Assembly: GCA_019634595.1 (NCBI GenBank)
Contig: JAHCBC010000003.1
Location: 62,001 to 126,000, forward strand
DNA from: Akkermansiaceae bacterium
GTDB taxonomy: Bacteria > Verrucomicrobiota > Verrucomicrobiia > Verrucomicrobiales > Akkermansiaceae
DNA: 64,000 nucleotides
Direction: 5' to 3'
Shown here piece after piece: positions 17,647 to 26,052 of the stretch. A model generated the notes under the pieces. It searched no databases and had not been told where the DNA came from. It saw nothing but the letters and a program-made list of their open reading frames with translations. Position 1 is the stretch's first letter; each line of letters starts with the position of its first letter. Both the position numbers and the translations under genes were made by a program.

Positions 17647-18093
17647 TCAGAATCTCACGCTGATATACACGCCGTTGCCCCTGTAGGTGGCAGGATACCA
17701 GTAGCCGCCGTTGGCATAGTAGTAGCGGTGTCCGCCGCGATAGACCGTGCGGTAGCCGCGCGGCAGGTGGCTGATGTAGCGGTAGTCCACATAGCCGGCC
17801 GGTGGATAGCTGCCGTACCAACCCGGACGGGACCAACCACGATGGACCGGACGGTGGACGTAGCGGGGAACCGGACGGTGATAGCCGCGGTCATAGTGAT
17901 GGCGGTGGTGGTGATGGCCACCATGGTAGCCATGGCCGTGATGGTGGTGGTGGCCACCCCTGCGGCCATCGCCGGGGCGTGCTTCAGCCATGGGCAGCGC
18001 CAACACGGCGGCCAGACCAGCGAAGACCAAAATCTTGGGAAGCCTGGTGAGCCTGTGAAGGAAGCCTTGTTTTGGAGTCGGATTCGTTTTCAT
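17647..18093 (-). CDS. Secreted His/Gly/Tyr-rich protein
   Basis: 148 residues from ATG 18093 (an upstream GTG at 18111 is possible). The signal peptide is ILVFAGLAAVLALPMAEA. A run of His and Gly residues at about 50-80 includes a block of five consecutive His. The C-terminal part is aromatic: YVDYRYISHLPRGYRTVY, GGHRYYYANGGYWYPAT, ending NGVYISVRF. The C-terminal pattern resembles the DUF6515-type envelope proteins. The His tract suggests divalent metal binding in the periplasm (inference). Isolated gene with its own terminator. Confidence 0.7.
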   Translation of the reverse strand: MKTNPTPKQGFLHRLTRLPKILVFAGLAAVLALPMAEARPGDGRRGGHHHHHGHGYHGGHHHHRHHYDRGYHRPVPRYVHRPVHRGWSRPGWYGSYPPAGYVDYRYISHLPRGYRTVYRGGHRYYYANGGYWYPATYRGNGVYISVRF

Positions 18094-18254
18094 AGGATGG
18101 TTTCTTGTCACCCGGTAAGACCCGATCCATCGCCGGGGTATTCAAAGAAATTCACCCACCACATCACAAGTTACCGGCCATCAGACAATTACGACGTTGA
18201 TTTTTCTTCTGAATCTGGACTTGTGCGGAATCCCGGCTCCCCGACACTTCGCGC

Positions 18255-19208
18255 GTGATCTCTCCCGGTGCCGTCATCATCTCCGTGCTGCCGGTGTATC
18301 TCCTCATCTTCACGGGAGCGCTACTGCGCAAGGGCGGCATCCTGAAGGCGGAGCATGACGACGGCGTGATGCGCGTGATCTACAACGTGCTCTATCCCTG
18401 CTTCATCCTCGACAAGATCCTCGGCCATGAGGTGCTGCGCAGCGGCCCGACCATCGCCTGGGGCATGGGCCTGGGTTTCACCATCCCGCTGCTGGGCGTG
18501 GGTCTGGGCTGGTGTGTGGCCCGCCTTTTCGGACTCCAGCGCGGCACGGGCCTGCGGACCTTCGCCATCGCGTCCGGCATCCAGAACTTCGGCTTCACCG
18601 CCATCCCGGTCGTGCAGATCCTGTGGGGTGGCGGCGCGCTGGCCGTGATGTTCATCCACAACATCGGCGTGGAGATCGCCATCTGGACGGTCTGTGTGAT
18701 GATCATGAGCGGCGACCGCGGCTTCACGCTGAAGAAGCTGCTCAATGGCCCCGTGGTCGCCGTGGCCACCGGCCTGCTGCTGGTGGCGCTGGGCCTGGAT
18801 ACGAAGATCACCGGCCCTGCACGGGAGGCGATGGCGATGCTGGGCATCGGCAGCTTCCCGCTGGCCATCCTCATCACGGGAGCTTCCATGGCGGACCTCA
18901 TCGCCAGCGAGCGGCCTTCGGTGAAAATGATCACCGCTTCCGTGGTGGTGAGGATCATCCTCTCCCCACTGCTCATCCTCGCGGCGGCGAAGTTCCTGCC
19001 CATCCCGCCGGAGCTGCGCCAGGTGCTGGTGGTCCAGGCCGCCATGCCCGCCGCCCTCAGCACGGTCCTGCTGGCGCGCCTCTACAACGGCAGGCCTGCG
19101 GTCGCCGTCCAGGTCATCATCGCCACCACCATCGTCAGCATCGGTTCGCTCCCTTGGATCATCACGTGGGGCAGCCAGTGGGTGGGGCTGAAACCTTTGT
19201 TGCCATAG
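18255..19208 (+). CDS. AEC family (auxin efflux carrier-like) transporter
   Basis: 317 residues, GTG start at 18255. About ten hydrophobic helices span the protein. The opening ISVLPVYLLIFTGALLRKGG, the VIYNVLYPCFILDKIL helix, GIQNFGFTAIPVVQ and the ending QAAMPAALSTVLLARLY are characteristic of the membrane transport protein family that includes auxin efflux carriers and bacterial malonate/organic acid carriers. Inner-membrane secondary transporter; substrate unknown. The dehydrogenase gene begins 26 bases downstream. Confidence 0.88.
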   Translation: MISPGAVIISVLPVYLLIFTGALLRKGGILKAEHDDGVMRVIYNVLYPCFILDKILGHEVLRSGPTIAWGMGLGFTIPLLGVGLGWCVARLFGLQRGTGLRTFAIASGIQNFGFTAIPVVQILWGGGALAVMFIHNIGVEIAIWTVCVMIMSGDRGFTLKKLLNGPVVAVATGLLLVALGLDTKITGPAREAMAMLGIGSFPLAILITGASMADLIASERPSVKMITASVVVRIILSPLLILAAAKFLPIPPELRQVLVVQAAMPAALSTVLLARLYNGRPAVAVQVIIATTIVSIGSLPWIITWGSQWVGLKPLLP

Positions 19209-19234
19209 GAGGACTCCGGCTTGAAGATCCGCGC

Positions 19235-20254
19235 ATGAGAGCCATCGGCGCACGCCAGTACCTGCCCGCATCCGATCCCCTTTCCCTGGTCGAGTTCGAG
19301 ACCGCGAAGCCCATGCCGGGACCACTCGACCTGTTGGTGAAAATCTCCGCCGTGGGCGTGAACCCGGTGGACACCAAGGTGCGCAAACTCATCGGCGACG
19401 GACCTCTCGATGCGCCGAAGATCCTCGGCTGGGATGCCGCCGGAACGGTGGAGGCGGTGGGGCCGCTGGTGACGGACTTTTCCCCGGGCGACGAAGTGTT
19501 CTACGCGGGGGATGTCACCCGCCCGGGGTCAAATGCGGAGTATCAGCTCGTTGACCAACGCATCGCCGCGAAGAAGCCCGCGACCTTCAGCTTCGCCCAG
19601 GCCGCCGCCCTGCCGCTCGTCTCCATCACGGCATGGGAACTGTTGTTCGAGCGGATGGGCGTCGACCCGGATGGGAAGGACGCGGGCAAAGCGCTGCTGA
19701 TCATCAACGGAGCGGGTGGAGTCGGTTCCGCGATGATCCCCCTCGCCAAGCGTGCGGGCCTCATCGCCCATGCGACCGCCTCCCGCCCGGAGACGCATGA
19801 GTGGTGCCTGAAACTGGGTGCCGACCACATCCTCAACCACCGTGAGCCGCTCCGCCCGCAGGCGGAGGAAGCCGGTGTGACGGAGTATCCCTTCATCGCG
19901 AATCTTTTCGACACGGACGGCTACTGGCAGATCACCGCCGATCTCCTGGCCCCGCTCGGCGCGCTCGGCCTCATCGTGGAAAACCAGCACCCGATCCAGA
20001 TCGGAAATCCTTTCCGCCTCAAGAGTCCGCGCATCGTATGGGAATACATGTTCTCCCGCCCGAAGTTCCAGACTCCTGACATGAAACGGCAGGGCGAAAT
20101 CCTCGCCACCATCGCCGCGCTCGCGGACGCGGGCCGATTTCCGGACCTCGCCAACAGGATCTTCGGCCGCATCACCCCGGAGGCCCTCCGTGAGGCCCAT
20201 GCCGCCATGGAGTCCGGGACCGCCGTCGGAAAGTGGGTGCTCGAAAATTTCTGA
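19235..20254 (+). CDS. MDR-family zinc-type alcohol dehydrogenase-like / quinone oxidoreductase
   Basis: 339 residues from ATG 19235; the frame is open far upstream in the AEC gene, but that part is a shadow. The N-terminal GroES-like domain has VGVNPVDTKVRKLIGDG and LGWDAAGTVEAVGPLVTDF. The Rossmann domain has LLIINGAGGVGSAMIPLAKR for NADPH. Structural zinc cysteines are absent, as in the ZADH/quinone oxidoreductase branch. Cytoplasmic reductase of unsaturated carbonyls or quinones; substrate not predictable. Followed 4 bases later by yjbQ. Confidence 0.88.
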   Translation: MRAIGARQYLPASDPLSLVEFETAKPMPGPLDLLVKISAVGVNPVDTKVRKLIGDGPLDAPKILGWDAAGTVEAVGPLVTDFSPGDEVFYAGDVTRPGSNAEYQLVDQRIAAKKPATFSFAQAAALPLVSITAWELLFERMGVDPDGKDAGKALLIINGAGGVGSAMIPLAKRAGLIAHATASRPETHEWCLKLGADHILNHREPLRPQAEEAGVTEYPFIANLFDTDGYWQITADLLAPLGALGLIVENQHPIQIGNPFRLKSPRIVWEYMFSRPKFQTPDMKRQGEILATIAALADAGRFPDLANRIFGRITPEALREAHAAMESGTAVGKWVLENF

Positions 20255-20258
20255 AACC

Positions 20259-20678
20259 ATGGCCGCCCACACCGATCGGTTCACCCTCACCACGCGTGGC
20301 AAAGGCACCGTGGAGATCACCGCGCAGGTGGAGGACATCGTCGCGGCTTCCGGCATCCGGAACGGCACGGTCACCGTCTTCGTCAGGCATACCAGCGCCA
20401 GTCTGGTCATCATGGAGAACGCCGACCCCAGCGCCCGCAGGGATCTGGAGAAATTCTTCGACCATCTGGTGCCGGAGAACACCCCCTGGTTCATCCACAC
20501 CGCGGAGGGACCGGATGACATGCCCAGCCACATCCGGATGGCGCTCACCCGCACCAGCGAGGTCATCCCCATCATGGATGGCAGGATGGTTCTCGGCACC
20601 TGGCAGGGCATCTTTCTCTTTGAGCACCGCCGCGCGCCCCACCGCCGTGAGATCGCCGTCGCCGTGGTGGGTGAGTGA
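20259..20678 (+). CDS. YjbQ/UPF0047 family protein
   Basis: 139 residues from ATG 20259. It has the conserved family core: VTVFVRHTSASLVIMENAD, then DLEKFFDHLVPE, EGPDDMPSHIRMALTRTS, and the C-terminal GTWQGIFLFEHR. YjbQ proteins have weak secondary thiamine-phosphate synthase activity in E. coli; the physiological role is uncertain. Normal length for the family. Starts 4 bases after the dehydrogenase stop. Confidence 0.93.
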   Translation: MAAHTDRFTLTTRGKGTVEITAQVEDIVAASGIRNGTVTVFVRHTSASLVIMENADPSARRDLEKFFDHLVPENTPWFIHTAEGPDDMPSHIRMALTRTSEVIPIMDGRMVLGTWQGIFLFEHRRAPHRREIAVAVVGE

Positions 20679-20719
20679 TGATTTCCGCAAAGAAACACGA
20701 TACCCAAGCGTTCCAACCG

Positions 20720-21247
20720 ATGATGAAAAGCACGCTCCTGCCATCCGCCGCCCTGCTCGCCCTGTATTCGTGCGCTCCGGTCCGCACCTCCCCCGGCGTC
20801 CCTGGGGTGGACATGGTGGCCGGTGTCCTCGCCGGGGATCTGGTGGACTGGAACACCTACGCATCGAAAGATCCCGCCCGCATTTCCGTCCCCATCCTGC
20901 ACGCCCCCGACCTGGAGGCGAAACATGGGAAACCGGAGTACATCGTCATGAAAGACGGCAGCTACGCCGCCACCCACCGACTCCCCGGCGACCGCTACTT
21001 CACCATCGTCGGCACGCCCCGCCCCCCGCGGAAGTTCGCCTACGGCCCGCATGGCACCCTCACGCTGCTGGGCCGGAAAATCGGCTACCAGACGACCGGC
21101 AACGAGGACCCCGAAATCACCTCCAACGCCACCGTCTTCACCGCACCGGACGGCAGGTCCGCCACCTACGTGATCATCCATGGCGGACGGACAGACAGCG
21201 TGGGGGGGAAATCCCTTTCCGGCAACCTGCCCCGGCTTTCCTGGTAA
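20720..21247 (+). CDS. Putative lipoprotein of unknown function
   Basis: 175 residues from ATG 20720 (ATG 20723 also possible). Signal peptide with lipobox: LLPSAALLALYSCA, with Cys as the lipidation site. The mature part has no recognised domain. It contains LEAKHGKPEYIVMKDGSYAA and ATYVIIHGGRTDS. The frame opens upstream to an ATG overlapping yjbQ by 4 bases, but the lipobox geometry favours the later start. Confidence 0.6.
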   Translation: MMKSTLLPSAALLALYSCAPVRTSPGVPGVDMVAGVLAGDLVDWNTYASKDPARISVPILHAPDLEAKHGKPEYIVMKDGSYAATHRLPGDRYFTIVGTPRPPRKFAYGPHGTLTLLGRKIGYQTTGNEDPEITSNATVFTAPDGRSATYVIIHGGRTDSVGGKSLSGNLPRLSW

Positions 21248-21251
21248 GGAC

Positions 21252-21425
21252 TGGCAGGGACCGCATTCCATGCGGTCCGGCTGGGGGCGGCGGACGAAAC
21301 CCGCCATGCCGGATCGCATGGTGGCACCCTCCGCAGGTGATAAGGTGGCCCGATGTGGCAGGATGGAATCAGGGGATGGCGGCGGCTTTCCCCCGCCTGA
21401 CCGCATGGAATGCGGTCCCTGCCAC
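21252..21425. repeat. Family B inverted-pair element, locus 3
   Basis: 174 bp. Both ends carry GACCGCAT-TCC-ATGCGGTC hairpins in inverted orientation, headed by TGGCAG. The inner 90 bases resemble those of the 17376 element on the right side (GGCAGGATGGA, then CCGCCTGACC). It lies between the lipoprotein gene and nadC. Confidence 0.88.
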
Positions 21426-21509
21426 CAAATCCGGAAGAGTGCCCGCTCCAAGCTTTTCCGGACATTCACCTTGGACGGCGGCGGGGTGCAGTCTAGCATC
21501 CACGCCAGC

Positions 21510-22349
21510 ATGTCCCAGACACTCATTGATCTCGCCCTGGCCGAGGATATCGGCGCGGGTGATGTCACCTCCCTCTATTTCATCCCTGAAGACCGGAAAG
21601 CGCGCGCCTTCGTCGCCGTGAGAAAGGACGGCGTGGTCTCCGGGGTGGAAACCGCGGCCCGCGTCTTCGCCACGGTGGATCCATCCCTCCAGGTGGAGAT
21701 CCTCATCAACGACGGGAGCAAGGTCGCCGCCGGTGCCCTGCTCATCCGCGTGGAAGGCTCCGCCCGCTCCATCCTCACCGCGGAAAGGACCGCGCTCAAT
21801 TTCCTCCAGCGGCTCAGCGGTGTCGCCACCATGACCGCCCGCTATGTCGAAGAGGTCCGCGGCACGAATGCCCGCATCCTGGACACGCGGAAGACCACTC
21901 CCGGCTTCCGCCTGCTGGAGAAGAAGGCCGTCGCGGACGGCGGCGGCACCAACCACCGGATCGGCCTTTATGACCGCGCGATGGTGAAGGACAACCACCT
22001 CGTCGCGGAAGGCGGGCCTGCTGTCATCCAGGCCGCCATTTACAAACTCCGCAAGGAACGGCCCGGCGTTGAGGTGGAACTGGAGGCGGACAGCCTGGAG
22101 CAGGTCCGCACTTTCCTTTCCATGGACGGCGTGGACCACATCCTGCTGGACAACATGACCCTGGCCCAACTGCGCGAGGCCGTGGAGGCACGTGGTGAAA
22201 GCCACAAGCCGTTCCTGGAAGCAAGCGGTGGCGTCACCCTGACCACCCTGCGGGAGATCGCGGAAACGGGCGTCGATTTCATCTCTGTCGGAGCCATCAC
22301 CCACTCCGCACCGTCGCTCGACATCGGCCTCGATTTCACACCCGTCTGA
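21510..22349 (+). CDS. nadC: Nicotinate-nucleotide pyrophosphorylase (quinolinate phosphoribosyltransferase)
   Basis: 279 residues from ATG 21510; the frame runs upstream into the repeat, but MSQTLIDLALAEDIGAGDVT is the standard start. Family motifs: LNFLQRLSGVATMTARYV, ILDTRKTTPGFRLLEKKAV, GGGTNHRIGLYDRAMVKDNH, VEVELEAD, HILLDNM, LEASGGVTL, and VDFISVGAITHS. It converts quinolinate and PRPP to nicotinate mononucleotide in de novo NAD synthesis. nadA and nadB are not in the window. birA follows one base after the stop. Confidence 0.96.
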   Translation: MSQTLIDLALAEDIGAGDVTSLYFIPEDRKARAFVAVRKDGVVSGVETAARVFATVDPSLQVEILINDGSKVAAGALLIRVEGSARSILTAERTALNFLQRLSGVATMTARYVEEVRGTNARILDTRKTTPGFRLLEKKAVADGGGTNHRIGLYDRAMVKDNHLVAEGGPAVIQAAIYKLRKERPGVEVELEADSLEQVRTFLSMDGVDHILLDNMTLAQLREAVEARGESHKPFLEASGGVTLTTLREIAETGVDFISVGAITHSAPSLDIGLDFTPV

Positions 22350-22350
22350 C

Positions 22351-23118
22351 GTGGACGAGTTCTCCGCCATCGCGCCGGATCTACCGGAGCCTTTCCGTCT
22401 GTTGATCAAGCAGACCGTTGACTCCACGAACGATGAAGTCCGCCGCCTTGCGGAACAGGGCATGCCGGAGGGCCTGGTCGTCATCACCGACCGCCAGACC
22501 CAGGGCCGTGGCAGGCGGGGTGCCGCATGGTTTTCCCCTCCCGGGGAGTCGCTGGCGTTTTCCGTGCTGCTCCGCCCGGACGCACCGAAGGCGCTGTGGC
22601 CGCGGCTCGCGCTGGTGACCGGCCTTGCCGTGGCGGAAGCACTGGAGGAATCCATCCCGCTTGTCGGCATCAAGTGGCCGAACGATGTCTGGGCCGGGGG
22701 AAAGAAAATAGCGGGCATCCTGGTGGAAGCAGGCAGGGACTTTGTGGTCGTGGGCATCGGTCTGAACGTGAACACCCTCACGTTTCCCGATGAGGTTTCC
22801 GCGATCGCCACCTCGCTGGCGCTGGAGGCAGGTGGCGAGGTGTCCCGTGCGGAGGTCCTTGCCGCCATCATCCGCCGCCTTTCGCTCCGCCGCCACCAGA
22901 TCGGCACGGAATTTCCGGAAGCCATCAACTCCATCCGCCTCCGCTGTGTGCTGACCGGCCAGGAAGTATCCCTCACCGCCGCGTCCGGCCCCCTGTCCGG
23001 AACGGTTGAAGGCATCTCACCGCAGGGCGAGCTGCTGCTGCGCACGTCCGATGGCTTACAGCCTCTACTGCAAGCGGACGAGGTGAGGATCACCGGAAGC
23101 GGGAAGTCGCCTTTTTGA
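22351..23118 (+). CDS. birA: Biotin--[acetyl-CoA-carboxylase] ligase
   Basis: 255 residues from GTG 22351, one base after the nadC stop. Catalytic motifs: VDSTNDEVRRLA, TDRQTQGRGRRGAAWFSP (adenylate binding), LWPRLALVTGLAVAEAL, IKWPNDVWAGGKKIAGILVE and VVVGIGLNVN. No N-terminal helix-turn-helix is present, so this is a class I enzyme that does not repress biotin genes directly. A C-terminal SH3-like part is at about 205-255. Attaches biotin to carboxylase carrier proteins in the cytoplasm. Confidence 0.95.
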   Translation: MDEFSAIAPDLPEPFRLLIKQTVDSTNDEVRRLAEQGMPEGLVVITDRQTQGRGRRGAAWFSPPGESLAFSVLLRPDAPKALWPRLALVTGLAVAEALEESIPLVGIKWPNDVWAGGKKIAGILVEAGRDFVVVGIGLNVNTLTFPDEVSAIATSLALEAGGEVSRAEVLAAIIRRLSLRRHQIGTEFPEAINSIRLRCVLTGQEVSLTAASGPLSGTVEGISPQGELLLRTSDGLQPLLQADEVRITGSGKSPF

Positions 23119-23126
23119 GAGGCCCG

Positions 23127-23879
23127 CTATGCCACGCCGCGCAGCGGGAACACCGCCACATCCACCGCTTCCGCGATGAGCATGGAATCCGGCGGGCGTC
23201 CGGGATCCGCGAAGCCATTCAGGCGCAGCGGCTCCGTGGACCATTCCAGGCAGCTTGCGGGGGCGATCCGGTAGGGAGAATGGTTCACCTGCCCGGTGAA
23301 AATCCGTCCGGCACGGCTCGTTGAAAAAAGCAGATACCGCTCCACCAGGAACCACTCCAGCGTGCCCGGCTCCGCAGGACGGACGTCCCCACCGGACGCG
23401 TAGTTGAACTCCGCGCATTTCCCCGTGGTTCTCCTGCGCCTTGACCGGTAGTGCACGCCGCCACCCACCCTCTCCGCACGCATCGCCGCGTGCTGGTAGG
23501 GCAGATGGAAGAATTTGCGCGCGAATTCGACCGCGAGCGGTTGGTTGCAGTCGAGGGAGAAAAACCACACGCCCGGCCGCCCGTGCTCATCATGCACGTA
23601 GGTGCGCACGTTCAGCTCCAGGAACCACGACAGCCAGGGCACGGCGGGAAGCCCCACGGGACGGATGCGCTCCATGAAAAACGGCACCACACCGATCCAT
23701 GCCTCCCCGCCATAGGTATCGACATGCAGTCCGTCCGGCAGACGCCGCCGGATCTCCGAAGGGTCGATCTTCCAGTGGAGGAACAGCAGGTCCGACCAAC
23801 GCTGGTACATCACAGGCCGGCCCGCCGGACGCTTCCGCATCTCCAGCCGCAGGTCATCCGTTGGACGCACGGGGTCCAC
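23127..23879 (-). CDS. DUF2071 family protein (YqjF-like)
   Basis: 250 residues. Conserved DUF2071 features: WSDLLFLHWKIDPSEIRRRL, LPDGLHVDTYGGEAWIGVVP, NVRTYVHDEHGRPGVWFFSLD, FHLPYQHAAM. The family is common in bacteria and its biochemical role is not established. Convergent with birA. The gene appears last on the plus axis but first to be read in a minus-strand block running 25930 to 23127. Confidence 0.88.
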   Translation of the reverse strand: MDPVRPTDDLRLEMRKRPAGRPVMYQRWSDLLFLHWKIDPSEIRRRLPDGLHVDTYGGEAWIGVVPFFMERIRPVGLPAVPWLSWFLELNVRTYVHDEHGRPGVWFFSLDCNQPLAVEFARKFFHLPYQHAAMRAERVGGGVHYRSRRRRTTGKCAEFNYASGGDVRPAEPGTLEWFLVERYLLFSTSRAGRIFTGQVNHSPYRIAPASCLEWSTEPLRLNGFADPGRPPDSMLIAEAVDVAVFPLRGVA

Positions 23880-23885
23880 CGGCCG

Positions 23886-24071
23886 TCAACTTTCTCCCCC
23901 GCCCTCTTCCTTCGCGGAGTCCACGGTGATCTCGTCGGCCTCGCGGCTCCTCCTCGCGGCATTCCGGAAGATGGTGAAAAGGATCAGAGCGATCACCGCG
24001 AACGCGGACAACAGCATCACGAGCATGGTGAGGGCAAAGGCGTCGCCTTCCGCTGTCGGTCCCGGAGGCAT
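23886..24071 (-). CDS. Small single-pass membrane protein
   Basis: 61 residues. A short N-terminus is followed by one strong transmembrane helix (ALTMLVMLLSAFAVIALILF) and a charged cytoplasmic tail (RNAARRSREADE). It lies 6 bases from each neighbour in a tightly packed minus-strand block, which supports it being real. Function unknown. Confidence 0.6.
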   Translation of the reverse strand: MPPGPTAEGDAFALTMLVMLLSAFAVIALILFTIFRNAARRSREADEITVDSAKEEGGGES

Positions 24072-24077
24072 GGCGGA

Positions 24078-24572
24078 TCAGTCGATGATCCGCCGCATGG
24101 GGATCATGTTGGAATACTCGAAGCCGTTCTTCGCGAAGAACTCCTGGGACTCCTCGCTGATCTTGTCCGTCAGCAGCGTGATACGCTTGAAATTCTTCTG
24201 CTTGGCGAATTCCACCACGTGCTGGAGGAGCATCCTGCCGTAGCCCTGGCCGCGGTGGTCCGGATGGACGATGACGTCCTCCATCAGGATGACGAAGCCG
24301 CCCCGTGCGGTGGAGATGGTGAACAGCAGGTTCACCATGCCGAAAATGCGGTGGTTGTTCCGCAGGACGAAGATGCGTCCGCGGCTCGGTTGTTCCAGGA
24401 TCAACTGCAGGCCCCTCTCCTGGACATCATGGTCGGGAGCGAAATCCTTCGACTTTGAAAACAACTCCATCACCAGCTCCACAAGGGCCGGCAGATCCTC
24501 GATGGTCGCGGATTCCACCCTTGGCGGATCCTCGTCCATCGACTCCCTGGCGTCTTTCATCGCTGCCTCCAC
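24078..24572 (-). CDS. GNAT family N-acetyltransferase
   Basis: 164 residues. The acetyl-CoA site is intact: VILMEDVIVHPDHRGQGYGR, with the RGQGYG pyrophosphate loop. FAKQKNFKRITLLTDK and FFAKNGFEY complete the GNAT fold. The substrate cannot be predicted. Upstream in the block is the SDR gene, separated by two hairpins at 24611-24661. Confidence 0.9.
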   Translation of the reverse strand: MEAAMKDARESMDEDPPRVESATIEDLPALVELVMELFSKSKDFAPDHDVQERGLQLILEQPSRGRIFVLRNNHRIFGMVNLLFTISTARGGFVILMEDVIVHPDHRGQGYGRMLLQHVVEFAKQKNFKRITLLTDKISEESQEFFAKNGFEYSNMIPMRRIID

Positions 24573-24610
24573 GGGCCGAAGCTGGCACGATCAGGGGTCG
24601 GGATCACGAC

Positions 24611-24661
24611 ATTTTCCCGATTCGGGGAAAATTCCGCCGAATTTCCGGTTCCGCGGAATTT
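24611..24661 (-). terminator. Two overlapping hairpins between the SDR and GNAT genes
   Basis: ATTTTCCC/GGGAAAAT (24611-24632, loop of 6) and AAATTCCGC/GCGGAATTT (24629-24661) are both perfect stems. They share four bases, so they compete. They lie 12-60 bases past the SDR stop, consistent with termination or RNA processing. Confidence 0.5.
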
Positions 24662-24672
24662 CAACCCGGCGT

Positions 24673-25473
24673 TCAGGACCTGCGGGGCCGCGTTCCCAGG
24701 ATCAACCGGAGCAGGACCAGAGGAACAGCGGAAATCAACACGGCGGCAGCGGCCACCTGCCAGCCGGGATAGACCCTGGCCTTGTCCGCATCCAGTGCGG
24801 CGATCGACTCCGCGACCACCTGTTCCTTGTCCACGTAGAACCATTCCCTGCCAGGCATGTCCGCACTTCCGCCACTCTGGCGGGCGACCTCACCGAACTC
24901 GGTGTGAACCGGCCCCGGGCAGACCGCCAGCACGGAAATCCCGTGATCCCGCACCTCGATCCTGAGGGCTTCGGAAAAGCTGGTGACATACGCCTTGGTC
25001 GCGGCATAGACGGCGAAGTCCGGGATGGGCAGCAGGCTGGCCAGCGAACTGACGTTCACCACCGCACCATAGCCCCGCTTCATCATCTGCGGCAGCAGGG
25101 CGTGGGTCAGGTGGGTCAGCGCGGTGATGTTGAGCTGCAGCATCGCATCGAGCTTCCCCCAGTCCGCATTTGAGAATTCACCGTAGTCCCCCATCCCCGC
25201 GTTGTTGACCAGCAGGTCCGGGATGAAACCGCGCTGTTCCAGCAGATCGACAAGCTGCTCCCGGTGGGATGGCAGCGTCAGGTCCGCCGAAAAAACCGCG
25301 ACGGCGACATGAGGGAAACTCTCCCGCAAACGATCCGCGATGGTGGCGAGCCGCTCCTCCCGCCGCGCCACCAGGACCATCTTGTGGACCCGGGGCGCAA
25401 GCTGGAAGGCGAACTCCTCACCGAGGCCCGCGGAGGCCCCGGTGATCAGGGCGCATGAATAATGGTCAGACAT
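24673..25473 (-). CDS. Short-chain dehydrogenase/reductase (SDR)
   Basis: 266 residues from ATG 25473 (MSDHYSCALITGASAGLG); the frame extends 11 codons upstream, overlapping the next gene. Classical SDR motifs: TGASAGLGEEFA, NNAGMGDYG, the catalytic Ser in VVNVSSLASL, YAATK (Tyr and Lys), and PGPVHTEF. A hydrophobic C-terminal segment (VAAAAVLISAVPLVLLRLIL) suggests membrane association. NADPH-dependent reductase of unknown substrate. Confidence 0.92.
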   Translation of the reverse strand: MSDHYSCALITGASAGLGEEFAFQLAPRVHKMVLVARREERLATIADRLRESFPHVAVAVFSADLTLPSHREQLVDLLEQRGFIPDLLVNNAGMGDYGEFSNADWGKLDAMLQLNITALTHLTHALLPQMMKRGYGAVVNVSSLASLLPIPDFAVYAATKAYVTSFSEALRIEVRDHGISVLAVCPGPVHTEFGEVARQSGGSADMPGREWFYVDKEQVVAESIAALDADKARVYPGWQVAAAAVLISAVPLVLLRLILGTRPRRS

Positions 25474-25498
25474 GGCACCCAATGAATTGTCCGGACGA

Positions 25499-25930
25499 TC
25501 AGGCAAGCTGGGCTTCGCCGTTCGCGCCTTGGTTCACAAGGAGGACGCGGAGAGGCAGGCGGACGAGCACTTCGCCGTCGCAGCCGATGTCGATGGAGTA
25601 GATGCCGGCTTCCGGGAAACGGAGGCCCTGGAGGTTCATGACGATGTTGCGGGTCAGGAAGGGGACATTCTTCGGGAGCTGGACCTCGAACTCGGGCTCG
25701 ATCGGCATGTTGTTCGGGTCGAGGGAATCACCATCCTCATTGATGATGTTGATCGAAAGCTTGTGGCGGCCCGCATCTTCGGGAGTGAAGCAGAAGCGGA
25801 GCGCGAGCGCGCAGGAAGGATGCACGACCGGCACGGCACGGGCCGCGAGGGTGTCGAAAGTTCCCGAGATCACGAGCTTGCCGTTATAATCCGCAGCGAA
25901 GTCGCAGAGGGTGGCGATTTGGATGTCCAT
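25499..25930 (-). CDS. Conserved protein of the DUF6941 type
   Basis: 143 residues. MDIQIATLCDFAADYNGKLV, SGTFDTLAARAVPVVHPSC and ALALRFCFTPEDAGRHKLSI match, from memory, the DUF6941 pattern of small all-beta cytoplasmic proteins. The C-terminal half is a predicted beta-sandwich (RFPEAGIYSIDIGCDG). Function unknown. Its ATG overlies AT-rich sequence (TATTGATTGTATAATTGG) unlike the surrounding GC-rich DNA, a likely promoter region. Confidence 0.7.
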   Translation of the reverse strand: MDIQIATLCDFAADYNGKLVISGTFDTLAARAVPVVHPSCALALRFCFTPEDAGRHKLSINIINEDGDSLDPNNMPIEPEFEVQLPKNVPFLTRNIVMNLQGLRFPEAGIYSIDIGCDGEVLVRLPLRVLLVNQGANGEAQLA

Positions 25931-26052
25931 ATTGATTGTATAATTGGGATTCCCGCACGCGGCAAACCGCTGGAGGGGTCACCTGTCTGAAGGGATCAGG
26001 CGGCGGCGTCCAGCCGAAAGAACGGGACCGGATGATGGTATAACCGCCCCAC

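Noticed and set aside
19529..21568. 679-residue open frame on the minus strand
   Set aside because: It lies antisense to the dehydrogenase, yjbQ, the lipoprotein and part of nadC, all of which have clear family motifs. Its product shows no domain and is Arg/Gly/His-rich, as expected for a GC-rich shadow frame.
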